A stretch of 64,000 nucleotides of DNA from Rhodovulum strictum. Its GTDB lineage: Bacteria > Pseudomonadota > Alphaproteobacteria > Rhodobacterales > Rhodobacteraceae. Shown one piece after another: positions 1 through 9,221 of this stretch. The notes under the pieces are model-generated. The model worked only from the letters and a program-made list of their open reading frames with translations, was not told the origin of the DNA and searched no databases. A program made the position numbers and the translations under genes. Each line of letters begins with the position of its first letter. The stretch's first letter is position 1. The stretch lies in assembly GCF_009649175.1 (NCBI RefSeq), contig NZ_WJPO01000016.1:22322-86321 (forward strand). Reading direction: 5' to 3'.

Positions 1-306
1 GGCGAGTTGAGCCATGGCCAGAAGCAATGGCTGGAAATCGGCATGTTGCTGGCGCAGGAACCGCGGCTGTTGCTGGTCGACGAACCCGCCGCAGGCATGA
101 CGCTGGCCGAGCGCGAGCATACCACCGACCTGTTGAAACAGGCCGCGAAAACGCGGGCGGTGATCGTGGTGGAACATGACATGGAATTCGTGCGCCGCCT
201 CGATTGCCGGGTGACGGTGCTGCACGAGGGATCGGTTCTGGCCGAGGGGAGCCTGGATTTCGTGACGAAGAACCAGCAGGTGATTGATGTCTATCTGGGG
301 CGCTGA
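1..306 (+). CDS. urtD: Urea ABC transporter ATP-binding protein UrtD, 3' part only
   Basis: This is the C-terminal part of one of the two cytoplasmic ATPases of the high-affinity urea importer UrtABCDE; the gene enters from the left edge already in frame. The first codons read GELSHGQKQWLEIGMLL, the ABC signature region in the form typical of UrtD rather than of LivG. Walker B with its catalytic Glu (LLLVDEPAAGM) follows, then the H-loop (VVEHDMEFV). UrtD normally has about 250 residues, so roughly 150 residues, including Walker A, lie outside the window. The stop is 3 bases before urtE, so the two genes are one operon. Confidence 0.93.
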   Translation, partial: GELSHGQKQWLEIGMLLAQEPRLLLVDEPAAGMTLAEREHTTDLLKQAAKTRAVIVVEHDMEFVRRLDCRVTVLHEGSVLAEGSLDFVTKNQQVIDVYLGR

Positions 307-309
307 GAC

Positions 310-1005
310 ATGCTGAAGACCCAAGGGCTGACGCTGCATTACGGCGGCTCGCAGATCCTTTACGGGATCGACCTCGAGGCGCTGGCGGGCGAGGTGACCT
401 GTGTCATGGGCACCAATGGGGTGGGCAAGACCAGCCTGCTCAAGGCGATCTCGGGCACGCATCTGCGCTCGGGCGGGACGATGGAACTGGACGGCCAGCC
501 GGTGGGTCGGGTGACGGCACAGGCCATGGCGCATCTGGGCGTGGGCTATGTGCCGCAGGGGCGGATGATCTTTCCGTTGATGACCGTGCGCGAGAACCTG
601 GAAACCGGCTTTGCCTGCCTGCCGCGGGCCGAACGCTTCGTACCCGACGAGATCTACGACCTGTTCCCGGTGCTGAAGGATATGGCGAACCGGCGCGGCG
701 GCGATCTGTCGGGCGGCCAGCAGCAGCAGCTTGCCATCGCGCGGGCGATGATCACCAAGCCGAAGCTGCTGTTGCTGGACGAGCCGACCGAGGGCATCCA
801 GCCCAACATCATCCAGCAGATCGGCCGGGTGATCGAATATCTGCGCGATCAGGGCCGCATGGCGATCATTCTGGTCGAACAGTATTTCGAGTTCGCCTAT
901 GCGCTGGCCGACCGCTTCTATGTGATGGAACGCGGCGCTGTCACCGTCGCGGGCAGCAAGGCAGAGCTGCCCAAGGAACGGCTGGTGGCGGCGGTCTCGG
1001 TCTGA
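310..1005 (+). CDS. urtE: Urea ABC transporter ATP-binding protein UrtE
   Basis: This is the second ATPase of the urea importer; with UrtD it energises the UrtBC membrane channel. The 231 residues match the family length. Walker A is GTNGVGKT (residues 34-41), the signature is LSGGQ (134-138), Walker B is LLLLDEP (154-160), and the H-loop region is ILVEQYFEF. The ATG lies 3 bases after the urtD stop, so translation is probably coupled. It is the last gene of the urt operon here: the next gene is on the other strand and ends 18 bases away. No urease gene is in the window. LivF-type amino-acid ATPases are close relatives, but the pairing with a UrtD-type signature makes UrtE the best call. Confidence 0.92.
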   Translation: MLKTQGLTLHYGGSQILYGIDLEALAGEVTCVMGTNGVGKTSLLKAISGTHLRSGGTMELDGQPVGRVTAQAMAHLGVGYVPQGRMIFPLMTVRENLETGFACLPRAERFVPDEIYDLFPVLKDMANRRGGDLSGGQQQQLAIARAMITKPKLLLLDEPTEGIQPNIIQQIGRVIEYLRDQGRMAIILVEQYFEFAYALADRFYVMERGAVTVAGSKAELPKERLVAAVSV

Positions 1006-1023
1006 GGCCCGCCGCCGACCGGG

Positions 1024-4000
1024 TCAGGTTCGGAAGATGCGGTAGATCGCGGGGATCACCAGCACCGTCAGCGCGGTAGAGGACGCCAGACCGAACAGGA
1101 GCGACAGCGCGAGCCCCTGGAAGATCGGGTCGGCCAGGATCACCGAGGCCCCGATCATCGCGGCGAGCGCGGTCAGCAGGATCGGCTTGAACCGCGTCGC
1201 CCCGGCCTCGACCAGCGTTTCGATCGTGACCGGCCCGCCGGAATGGCGGATGAAATCGACCAGCAGGATCGAGTTGCGCACGATGATGCCGGCAAGCGCA
1301 ATGAAGCCGATCATCGAGGTAGCCGAGAACGGCGCCGAGAACAGCCAATGCCCAAGCATGATCCCGAGAAAGGTCAGCGGCACCGGCGTCAGCACCACCA
1401 GCGGCAGCTTGAACGAGCCGAACTGCGCCACGACAAGGATGTAGATCCCCACCAGCGCCACGCCAAAGGCCGCCCCCATGTCGCGGAAGGTGACATAGGT
1501 TACTTCCCATTCGCCATCCCACAGAAGCACCGGCTCGTCCTCGGACAGCGGCTGGCCATACAGACTGATCGCGGGTTTCGGCAGATCGCCCCAGTCGATT
1601 TCATCCAGCCGCTGCTGCACCGCGAGCATGCCGTAAAGCGGCGCCTCGAACTCGCCTGCGAGTTCCGCGGTGACCATCTCGGCATAGCGGCCATTATGGC
1701 GGAAGATCGGGTGCGAGGCGCGTTCCTCGGACAGCCGCACCACATCGCCCAGTTCCACCACGCCCCGCCCGCCGGGCAGCGCATTGGCGGGCACGGGCGT
1801 TGCCAGCGCGCGTTCGTCCATCACCCGGCCCGCGCGGTCGCGACCGACCACGATGGGGATCGGCACCCGGCCCTCGCCGCGATGCGAATAGCCCACCACC
1901 GTATCGCCATGCAGCAGGCGCAGGGTTTCCAGCGCGTCGGCCTCCTGCACGTTGAAGAAGGCCAGATCGGCGGGGTCAAGCTCCGCCCGGATGCGGCGCG
2001 GCGGGGTGCCGAAGCTGTCATCGACATCGACGATGAAGGGGATTTCCTCGAAGACCTCGCGCACCCTGGTCGCGACCGCGCGGCGGGTTTCGCCATCGGG
2101 GCCATAGATCTCGGCCAGCAGCGTCGCGATCACCGGCGGGCCGGGGGGCGGTTCGACCACCTTGAGAACCGTGCCCTCGGGCAGGTCCAGCGCCGCAAGC
2201 CGCGTGCGCAGGTCCAGCGCGATGTCATGGCTGGTGCGGCTGCGGTCATCCTTGCCTGCAAGGTTGAGTTGCACATCGCCCAGATGCGGGCTCTGGCGCA
2301 GGAAGTAGTGGCGCACCAGCCCGTTGAAGTTGAAGGGCTGCGCCGTGCCCGCATAGGTCTGCACGCTCAGCGTTTCGGGCAGGTCCAGCGCCACTTGCGC
2401 CACAGCCTGCGCCACGGCATCCGTCGCCTCGACCGAGGCGCCTTCGGGCAGGTCGATCACCACGGCCAGTTCCGGCTTGTTGTCGAAGGGCAGCAGCTTG
2501 ACGGTGACATCCTTGGTGTAGAGCGCGCCCATCGAGCCGAAGGAGACCACCACGACCGCCAGCAGGAAGACAAGGCTGATGGATTTCCGCGCAAGGATCG
2601 GGCGCACGGTGGCGGCATAGATCCGGCCCAGACGGCCACCCGGATGGCCCTCGCCGTCATGGTCATGCAGCGGCGCGCGGCCCGCGATCTTCAGCATAAG
2701 CCAAGGCGTGATCATCACCGCCACGAAGAACGAGAAGATCATCGCCGCCGAGGCCACCGCCGGGATCGGGCTCATGTAGGGGCCCATCAGCCCCGAGACG
2801 AACAGCATCGGCAACAGCGCCACGACCACGGTCAGCGTGGCGACGATAGTCGGATTGCCGACCTCGGCCACGGCCTCGATGGCGGATTGAAGACGGCTTT
2901 TGCCCTTTTCCTGCATCGCCCAGTGGCGCGCGATGTTCTCGATCACCACGATGGCGTCGTCGACCAGGATGCCGATGGAAAAGATCAGCGCGAACAGCGA
3001 CACGCGGTTCAGCGTGTAGCCCATGATATGGGCGGCAAACAGCGTCAGCAGGATCGTGACCGGGATCACGATGGCCACCACGATCGCCTCGCGCCAGCCG
3101 ATCGCAAAGAAGACCAGCGCCACGATGGAAACCGTGGCGAGGCCAAGGTGGAACAGAAGCTCGTTGGCCTTTTCGCTGGCGGTTTCGCCATAGTCGCGGG
3201 TGATCTCGACCGTGACGGAATCGGGGATCAGCCCGCCTTCCATCTCGTGCAGGCGGTGCAGGATTTCCTCGGCCACCACCACGGCGTTTGCGCCCGCGCG
3301 CTTGGCCAGCGCCAGCGTCACGGCCGGGCGGCGGGTGATCTCGCCCGTCGCGTCCCGGCTCAGCGTGGCAACGTGATGCTCGTCGAGATCCTGGGCCAGA
3401 CCTACACGCGCCACGTCACGCACATAGACGGTGCGCCCGTCGCGCGCGGTCAGTTCCAGATTGCCGATTTCCTCGGGCGTGGACAGCGTGCGGCCGATCA
3501 CCAGCCCAAGCTGGTCGCCCCCCGCACGCACCATCCCCGCAGGCGCCGCGGCATTGGCCCCCTGCACCTTACCGGCAAGCTGTTGCAGCGTGATGCCGTA
3601 AAGCGCCAGCTTTTCGGGGTCGGGCGAAACGCGCAACGCCTCGTCGGTGGCGCCGACCAGATAGGTCAGGCCGACATTCGCGACCTTGGCCAGTTCCACC
3701 TCGACCTCGCGGGCGATGCGGGTCAGATCCGCCGGGGTGATCGCATCCTGCCCGGCAACCGGCGAGAAGGTCAGCGAGACGATGGCCACATCGTTGATCC
3801 CGCGCCCCACCACCAGCGGTTCGGGGATGCCGACCGGGATGCGGTCGAGATTGGCCAGTATCTTGTCGCGCACCCGCAGGATCGCGGTATCCTGGCTCAG
3901 GCCCACCTCGAAGCGGGCGGTGACCATCACCTGATCGTCGCGGGTTTCGGAATAGACATGCTCGACCTTGTCGATCCCCTTGACGATGGTCTCAAGCGGT

Positions 4001-4233
4001 TCGGTCACCAGCTTGACGGCATCCGCCGCCTTCAACCCGTCGGCGCGGACATGGATATCCACCAGCGGCACCGAGATCTGCGGCTCTTCCTCGCGCGGGA
4101 GGGCCATCAGCGCGATCAGCCCCACGGCAAGCGCCGCCAGCAGCAGAAGCGGCGTCAGCGGCGAGGCGATGAAGCTGCGGGTCAGATGGCCCGCTATGCC
4201 CAGACGGTGAGGGGTCTGGGGTGCGTCACTCAT
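1024..4233 (-). CDS. RND-family efflux permease (AcrB/HAE1-like)
   Basis: This is an inner-membrane proton-driven efflux pump subunit of the resistance-nodulation-division superfamily, 1069 residues, the usual full length. There is a first membrane segment after about residue 28, a large periplasmic domain, and the TM4 pair of aspartates that carries protons (SIGILVDDAIVVIEN). A second half repeats this fold, with VRNSILLVDF in the TM10 region. It overlaps the upstream adaptor gene by 8 bases, so the two are translationally coupled. No outer-membrane channel gene lies beside the pair, so a channel encoded elsewhere must be used. Substrate cannot be read from the sequence. Confidence 0.9.
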   Translation of the reverse strand: MSDAPQTPHRLGIAGHLTRSFIASPLTPLLLLAALAVGLIALMALPREEEPQISVPLVDIHVRADGLKAADAVKLVTEPLETIVKGIDKVEHVYSETRDDQVMVTARFEVGLSQDTAILRVRDKILANLDRIPVGIPEPLVVGRGINDVAIVSLTFSPVAGQDAITPADLTRIAREVEVELAKVANVGLTYLVGATDEALRVSPDPEKLALYGITLQQLAGKVQGANAAAPAGMVRAGGDQLGLVIGRTLSTPEEIGNLELTARDGRTVYVRDVARVGLAQDLDEHHVATLSRDATGEITRRPAVTLALAKRAGANAVVVAEEILHRLHEMEGGLIPDSVTVEITRDYGETASEKANELLFHLGLATVSIVALVFFAIGWREAIVVAIVIPVTILLTLFAAHIMGYTLNRVSLFALIFSIGILVDDAIVVIENIARHWAMQEKGKSRLQSAIEAVAEVGNPTIVATLTVVVALLPMLFVSGLMGPYMSPIPAVASAAMIFSFFVAVMITPWLMLKIAGRAPLHDHDGEGHPGGRLGRIYAATVRPILARKSISLVFLLAVVVVSFGSMGALYTKDVTVKLLPFDNKPELAVVIDLPEGASVEATDAVAQAVAQVALDLPETLSVQTYAGTAQPFNFNGLVRHYFLRQSPHLGDVQLNLAGKDDRSRTSHDIALDLRTRLAALDLPEGTVLKVVEPPPGPPVIATLLAEIYGPDGETRRAVATRVREVFEEIPFIVDVDDSFGTPPRRIRAELDPADLAFFNVQEADALETLRLLHGDTVVGYSHRGEGRVPIPIVVGRDRAGRVMDERALATPVPANALPGGRGVVELGDVVRLSEERASHPIFRHNGRYAEMVTAELAGEFEAPLYGMLAVQQRLDEIDWGDLPKPAISLYGQPLSEDEPVLLWDGEWEVTYVTFRDMGAAFGVALVGIYILVVAQFGSFKLPLVVLTPVPLTFLGIMLGHWLFSAPFSATSMIGFIALAGIIVRNSILLVDFIRHSGGPVTIETLVEAGATRFKPILLTALAAMIGASVILADPIFQGLALSLLFGLASSTALTVLVIPAIYRIFRT

Positions 4234-5203
4234 GGCCGGTCACCACGGTCTCGCCAGGGACAAGCCCGGTCAGGATCTCGCGCCATTCGGCGCCGTCATG
4301 GGTCACGATCTCGCCCGGAACGACAGCCCGGCGCACCGGCCCTGCCGGCCCTGCCACGGTCACGAAATCCAGCCCGCCGGAACGGCTGACCGCCTCGGGC
4401 GGGACCAGAAGTGCCGCGCGCGTGCCCACCGGCAGGCGCACCGGCACGCGGCGGCCGACGAAGCGGCCATCAAGCCCCTCGACCTCGACATCGGCGATCA
4501 CGCGGCCGCCCTCGATCTGGGGATAAATCTTGGCCAGCCGCCCGGTCTGTCCGTCAAGCCCCACGCCCGCGCCCAGCGCGATCGCATCGCCCTCGGCCAG
4601 GTCGGTCGCATGGCGTTCGGGCACGGCAAGGCGCAGGAACACCCCGCCGCCGCCGATTGCGGCCACCGTCTCGCCCGGCGCGATCACCGAACCCAGCGAT
4701 TGCGGCACCGACAGCACCACGCCCGCATCGGGCGACAGAACGGCGCCTTCGGCCACCTGCTGCTCGATCACCCGGCGCTCGGCCTCGGCGGTGCCGATCT
4801 GGCCCTGCAACACGTCGACCTGGGTGCGTAACTGGTCCAGCCGCTGCTGGGTGATGACGCCCCGCTCGCGCAGCGCCTCGCCCCGTTCCAGATCGGTCGT
4901 CGCGGTCTGAAACTGGGTTCGCAGCGCAGTCAGTTGCGCGTCGATGGCGCGCAGCTGAAAGCTCAGCTTGTCATCCTCGATCCGCGCAATCTCCTGGCCC
5001 GCCTCGACCCGGTCGCCCTCGGTCACCTTCAGTTCGACCAGCGTGCCGCCGATCCGCGCGCGGGCAGGCACCCGGTCGCGGGTTTCGACCTGACCATGGA
5101 CGGCCTTCCATTCGGTGATCTCGACCGGCTGAAGCACCAGTTCGGTCGCCGCGACCGGCAGGGCCGCAACAAGCATCAGTATGGATAGAAGCGTTCTCGT
5201 CAT
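4226..5203 (-). CDS. RND efflux periplasmic adaptor (membrane fusion protein)
   Basis: This periplasmic adaptor (HlyD/AcrA type) links the RND permease to an outer-membrane channel. The ATG at 5203 is chosen because an AAAGGA stretch lies about 10 bases upstream and the product then begins with a classic export signal (hydrophobic core LLSILMLVAALPVA, cleavage near AAT-E). A longer open frame to 5245 adds 14 charged residues without a signal. Visible parts are the first half of a lipoyl/barrel-sandwich domain (GTLVELKVTEGDRVEAG), a coiled-coil hairpin (about residues 75-150), the second lipoyl half (GVVLSVPQSLGSVIAPGE) and a beta-barrel. No lipobox cysteine is present. First gene of the two-gene operon. 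Confidence 0.88.
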   Translation of the reverse strand: MTRTLLSILMLVAALPVAATELVLQPVEITEWKAVHGQVETRDRVPARARIGGTLVELKVTEGDRVEAGQEIARIEDDKLSFQLRAIDAQLTALRTQFQTATTDLERGEALRERGVITQQRLDQLRTQVDVLQGQIGTAEAERRVIEQQVAEGAVLSPDAGVVLSVPQSLGSVIAPGETVAAIGGGGVFLRLAVPERHATDLAEGDAIALGAGVGLDGQTGRLAKIYPQIEGGRVIADVEVEGLDGRFVGRRVPVRLPVGTRAALLVPPEAVSRSGGLDFVTVAGPAGPVRRAVVPGEIVTHDGAEWREILTGLVPGETVVTGHE

Positions 5204-5240
5204 CCTGGTCCGTCCTTTCGGGGACTTGCGGTCACATCCG

Positions 5241-5299
5241 GGCATCGGATATTACATGCATATTTTTGAATATATGGACCAGCGCACGCCGCGCTGCAA
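5241..5299 (-). promoter_or_regulatory. AT-rich palindrome and likely promoter of the RND operon
   Basis: An AT-rich island in otherwise GC-rich DNA sits about 40-100 bases upstream of the adaptor start. It holds the perfect inverted repeat ATATT-TTTG-AATAT (5260-5273). On the minus strand a TTGCAG (5299-5294) is followed 17-19 bases later by CATATA/TATATT, which could be -35 and -10 elements, so the palindrome would overlap the -10 and look like a repressor operator (TetR, MarR or ArsR type). No regulator gene is adjacent. The rest of the 5246-5543 gap shows nothing I can name. This is inference from layout only. Confidence 0.4.
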
Positions 5300-5543
5300 G
5301 GCCGAAGTCACGACACGCGCCGCGTGTATCGTCGCAGTCGACCGGATGGCGAAAAGGAAAAGTCGCGCGTTCCCCGGAAAGCCCGTTCACAAATATTACC
5401 GAAATCCTTGTCCCAAACCGCCCCGACCCTTATGCTATGGCCATTCGCGGCGTGCCGACTTGGGCGGTGCCGGATCGTGCCGATTGTTGTGTATTGGTTT
5501 TCCCGGGGAGCGGTCGCCCGGTCCGTAGGTCAAGATTACGTCC

Positions 5544-5927
5544 ATGAACCAGCCGACAGCCGCCATTCCCCAGCGCGACGGCACCTCGGGCTCCGAGGAC
5601 GACCCCGATGGGCTGACCGAATTCGCCCTGGAAACGCTGCTGTCCAGCCCCGATGGCTGGCGCCGATTCGCCCGCGATGCCGCCCGGCGCTGGCCCGAGT
5701 TGCCGCCGCTGGCCATCGTCTTTGCACTGGTCAATGCCTCGGCCCAGATCGAGGCGATCTTTGCCGAAGGCAGCCCCGCGCGCGTTTCGGCCCAGCATGG
5801 GTTTCGCGTGGCCGGGCTGATCTCGGCCGACCTTTACGCAATCGAGATGCTGGGCCTTGACCGGTCGCGGGCCGCCGATCTGCTTGCCTATTGGCGGGCC
5901 CATGACGATTATTTCCTGACGCTCTGA
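5544..5927 (+). CDS. Conserved hypothetical protein, 127 aa
   Basis: I do not recognise a named family. The product is a soluble, mostly helical 127-residue protein with an acidic N-terminus and no signal peptide or membrane segment. Its middle carries hydrophobic helices (LAIVFALVNASAQIEAIF). The ATG is the only good start. It lies 11 bases upstream of deoC on the same strand, so it is probably the first gene of a three-gene transcript with deoC and the ALDH-like gene. Codon use looks like that of the neighbours. Function unknown. Confidence 0.7.
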   Translation: MNQPTAAIPQRDGTSGSEDDPDGLTEFALETLLSSPDGWRRFARDAARRWPELPPLAIVFALVNASAQIEAIFAEGSPARVSAQHGFRVAGLISADLYAIEMLGLDRSRAADLLAYWRAHDDYFLTL

Positions 5928-5938
5928 GCCACGCCGCC

Positions 5939-6940
5939 GTGCCTCCGGACGCCCCCCGAACCGAAACCTTGCCCCCCGCAGCACCGCCGCAGCCGAGCCA
6001 CACGCGCAATCCGGGCCTGCCGCTGGATCCGGGCTGGCTGCGGGCGACGCGGGTCAACCGTCCGGCGGCCGAGCAATATTGCGCCAGCCTGCCCGGCCGT
6101 CGGCCGGTGACGGGGGCGCATCGGGCGGCGTGGATGCTGCGGACGGTCGGGCTGATCGACCTGACGACGCTTGCGGGCGATGACACGCCCGGCCGGGTGC
6201 AGCGGCTATGTGCCAAGGCGCGCCAGCCGATGCGGGCCGATCTGCTGGCGGCGCTGGGAGTTGTGGGCCTGACCACCGCGGCCGTCTGCGTCTATCACGA
6301 GATGATCGCGCCCGCCCTGGCCGCGCTGCGCGGATCGGGCATCCCGGTTGCGGCGGTATCCACGGGGTTTCCGGCCGGGCTTTCGCCCATGGCGACGCGG
6401 CTGGCCGAGATCGAGGCATCGGTGGCAGCGGGCGCTGCGGAAATCGACATCGTGATCTCGCGCCGCCATGTGCTGCTGGGCGACTGGGCCGCGCTTTACG
6501 ACGAGGTGGCCGCCTTTCGCGCCGCCTGCGGACCCGCGCATCTGAAGACGATCCTGGCAACGGGCGAGTTGGGCAGCCTGACCAATGTCGCGCGTGCAAG
6601 CCTTGTGTGCATGATGGCGGGGGCGGATTTCATCAAGACCTCGACCGGCAAGGAGCCGGTGAACGCCACCCTGCCTGTCGGCCTGACCATGGTCCGCGCG
6701 ATCCGCGCCTATCACGCGGCAACCGGCCAGCGGGTCGGTTTCAAGCCCGCGGGCGGGATTTCCACGGCGAAGGAGGCGCTGGTCTGGCTGACGCTCATCA
6801 AGGAGGAGTTGGGGGATCGCTGGCTTTCGCCCGACCTGTTCCGCTTTGGCGCCTCGTCGCTGCTGGGCGATATCGAGCGGCAGATCGAACAGCATGTCAC
6901 GGGGGCCCATTCGGCCGCGTGGCGGCATCCGATGGGGTGA
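5939..6940 (+). CDS. deoC: Deoxyribose-phosphate aldolase
   Basis: DeoC cleaves 2-deoxyribose-5-phosphate to glyceraldehyde-3-phosphate and acetaldehyde in deoxynucleoside breakdown. The class I aldolase residues are all present: Asp170 (AAEIDIVIS), Schiff-base Lys233 (DFIKTSTGK) and the second lysine Lys269 (GFKPAGGIS). At 333 residues it belongs to the long form of the family, with a proline-rich N-terminal extension of about 45 residues compared with the E. coli enzyme. The start is a GTG at 5939 without an obvious ribosome binding site, so the exact N-terminus is uncertain. It is followed 4 bases later by the ALDH16-like gene. Confidence 0.92.
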   Translation: MPPDAPRTETLPPAAPPQPSHTRNPGLPLDPGWLRATRVNRPAAEQYCASLPGRRPVTGAHRAAWMLRTVGLIDLTTLAGDDTPGRVQRLCAKARQPMRADLLAALGVVGLTTAAVCVYHEMIAPALAALRGSGIPVAAVSTGFPAGLSPMATRLAEIEASVAAGAAEIDIVISRRHVLLGDWAALYDEVAAFRAACGPAHLKTILATGELGSLTNVARASLVCMMAGADFIKTSTGKEPVNATLPVGLTMVRAIRAYHAATGQRVGFKPAGGISTAKEALVWLTLIKEELGDRWLSPDLFRFGASSLLGDIERQIEQHVTGAHSAAWRHPMG

Positions 6941-6944
6941 TGGG

Positions 6945-9218
6945 ATGGACGTTTCCGACCTGATGCAGACCATGGATTATGGCCCCGCCCCCGAAAACCC
7001 GGCCGAGGCGCTGGACTGGCTGGCGGGGCACGGGAACCGCTTTGGCCATTTCATCGCGGGCCGGTTCACCACGCCGCGCGAGGGGGTCGAGGCACGCAAC
7101 CCCGCCACGGGCGAGGTGCTGGCGATGCTGACCGCCGCAACCGCCGAGGAAGTGGACGAGGCCGTGGCCGCCGCGCGCCGGGCGCAGCCGAAATGGGCGG
7201 GGCTGGGCGGCGCTGCGCGGGCGCGGCATCTGCGCGCGCTGGCCCGACTGATCCGCCAGCGCGCCCGCCTGATTTCGGTGCTGGAAACGCTGGACAGCGG
7301 CCAGCCGATCCGCGAAAGCCGCGAGATGGGCGTGGCGCTGGCCGAACGGCTCTTCCATCACCATGCGGGGCTGGCGCAGCTTCTGGACAAGGATTGGCCG
7401 GGCCATGTGGCACAGGGCGTCAGCGGCCTGATCCTGCCCTCGTCCGCTGCGCTTCTGACGCTGGCATCGCTGGCCGCACCCGCGCTTTCGGCGGGGAACA
7501 CGCTGGTTCTGAAACCCGCCGAACGAACCTCGCTGGGTGCGCTTCTGTTCGCCGATCTCGTACGCGAGGCGGGGTTGCCCAGGGGGGTCGTCAATGTCGT
7601 GAACGGTGGCGCGGCGGTGGGCGAATTGCTCGTGGCCCATCCCGGGATCGACGGGATCGGCTTTGCCGGGACGGCCGGTGTGGGGCGGGCAATCCGGGCG
7701 GCAACGGCGGGCAGCGGCAAGGCGCTGGGACTACATCTGGCGTCGAAACCGCCGGTGATCGTCTGCGAGGATGCCGATCTCGACGCGGCGGTCGAGGGCG
7801 CGGTCGAGGCGCTGTGCACCCGTGGCCCGGCTGGCGGCGCGGGGGCGCGGCTGATCCTTCAGGAAGGGATCGCCGGGGATTTCCTTGGGCGGCTCAAGGC
7901 GCGGATGACCCGGCTGCGGCTGGGCGATCCGCTGGACAAGGGCACCGATATCGGCGCGCTGATCGACGAGGGCCAGCGCGACCATCTGGCGGCGCTGCTG
8001 GCCGAAGGGGCGGCCGAGGGCGAGTTGTTCCAACCCGATGGCCCGCTGCCCGAACGCGGGGCGTTCCATCCGCCAACGCTGATCTCGGGGCTGGCCCCGG
8101 CGTCGCGGCTGATGCAGGCAGAGGTGTTCGGCCCGGTGCTGGTCTCGACCACCTTCCGCACGCCCGCCGAAGCGGTGCAACTGGCCAATGACAGCCGCCA
8201 TGGGCAGGTGGCCAGCCTCTGGTCCGAGACGATTGCCACCGCGCTGGAGCTGGCCCCACGGCTCGCGGCCCGGGTGATCCGGGTGAACGGAATGACCATG
8301 CCGGATGCGGCCGGGTCCGGGGGGCTGATCGACCATCTGCGGCCCGCGCGCAGGGGCAAGCGGCTGAAACCGCCTGCCCCGCCCCGGCAAGGCGATCCGC
8401 TGACGCGGTCCGAACCGCTCTGGATCGGGGGCAAGCGGGTGGCGCCCGGCGGCGGGCAGTCGCGCGCGATCCTTGATCCGCGCGGGCAAAGGATCGGCCA
8501 GGTGGGGCTGGCCACGCGCGAGGATGTCGCGGCGGCGGTCGCGGCTGCGCGCAAGGCGCAACCGGGTTGGGCGACACAGGGCGCGCCGGCCCGTGCGCAG
8601 ATGCTGTTCGCCATCGCCGATACCCTGTCGACGCAGGAAGCCGATTTCGCGGACCTGCTGCGGGAAATGACCGGGGCCCCCAAGGCCGAAGTCGCGGCGG
8701 AGGTTGCACTTGGTGTCGAGCGGCTGTTCACCTGGGCCGCCCATGCCGATACGCAGGCGGGCGAGATCGGGCCGGGCCTTGCGATGCCGCTGGGCGTGAT
8801 CGGCGCGATCTGCCCGGACGAGGCGCCGCTGCTGGGCCTTGTCTCGGTGCTGGCGCCTGCAATCGCAATGGGCAATGCCTGCGTGCTGGTGCCCTCGGAC
8901 CCCTTCCCGCTGGCGGCTATGGCGTTCTGCCGGGTGCTGGAGAGCGCGGGCCTGCCGGGGGGTGTGGTGAACATGATCACCGGGGCGCATGCCGCGCTGG
9001 CCGAACCGCTGGCCGCGCATATGGATGTCGATGCGGTCTGGTGCTTCTCGTCCTCGGACCTGTCGGCCGGGATCGAACGTGCGGCGGCGCGCGACCTGAA
9101 ACGGACCTGGGTCAATCACGGACGCGCCCGCGACTGGTGGGGCGACGAGGGGGAGGACCGCGCGTTCCTCCGCGCGGCCACCGAAATCAGGACAATCCGG
9201 ATCCCCCGGGGCGCCTGA
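6945..9218 (+). CDS. Two-domain ALDH16-like protein with degenerate active site
   Basis: The 757-residue product holds a complete aldehyde dehydrogenase-like domain (about residues 30-490) followed by a second, partial one (about 510-700), the layout of the ALDH16 family. The ATG at 6945 is chosen; a longer open frame overlaps deoC. NAD-binding features remain in domain 1 (Lys190 in LKPAERT, GFAGTAGVG near 239). The catalytic residues do not: the cysteine position of the NQGQxC motif is Gly297 (RGPAGGAG), the general-base Glu of LELGGK is His264 (LHLASK), and the Asn of the PWN motif is Ser. In domain 2 the KPSE motif reads VPSD. Next to deoC one would expect an acetaldehyde oxidase, but this sequence looks non-catalytic, as vertebrate ALDH16A1 is thought to be. 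Confidence 0.85.
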   Translation: MDVSDLMQTMDYGPAPENPAEALDWLAGHGNRFGHFIAGRFTTPREGVEARNPATGEVLAMLTAATAEEVDEAVAAARRAQPKWAGLGGAARARHLRALARLIRQRARLISVLETLDSGQPIRESREMGVALAERLFHHHAGLAQLLDKDWPGHVAQGVSGLILPSSAALLTLASLAAPALSAGNTLVLKPAERTSLGALLFADLVREAGLPRGVVNVVNGGAAVGELLVAHPGIDGIGFAGTAGVGRAIRAATAGSGKALGLHLASKPPVIVCEDADLDAAVEGAVEALCTRGPAGGAGARLILQEGIAGDFLGRLKARMTRLRLGDPLDKGTDIGALIDEGQRDHLAALLAEGAAEGELFQPDGPLPERGAFHPPTLISGLAPASRLMQAEVFGPVLVSTTFRTPAEAVQLANDSRHGQVASLWSETIATALELAPRLAARVIRVNGMTMPDAAGSGGLIDHLRPARRGKRLKPPAPPRQGDPLTRSEPLWIGGKRVAPGGGQSRAILDPRGQRIGQVGLATREDVAAAVAAARKAQPGWATQGAPARAQMLFAIADTLSTQEADFADLLREMTGAPKAEVAAEVALGVERLFTWAAHADTQAGEIGPGLAMPLGVIGAICPDEAPLLGLVSVLAPAIAMGNACVLVPSDPFPLAAMAFCRVLESAGLPGGVVNMITGAHAALAEPLAAHMDVDAVWCFSSSDLSAGIERAAARDLKRTWVNHGRARDWWGDEGEDRAFLRAATEIRTIRIPRGA

Positions 9219-9221
9219 GCG

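Noticed and set aside
1243..4389. Open frame of 1048 codons on the plus strand
   Set aside because: It lies opposite the RND permease and adaptor genes, which have complete family motifs; the product is His/Gln/Arg-rich, as expected from reading GC-rich coding DNA backwards.
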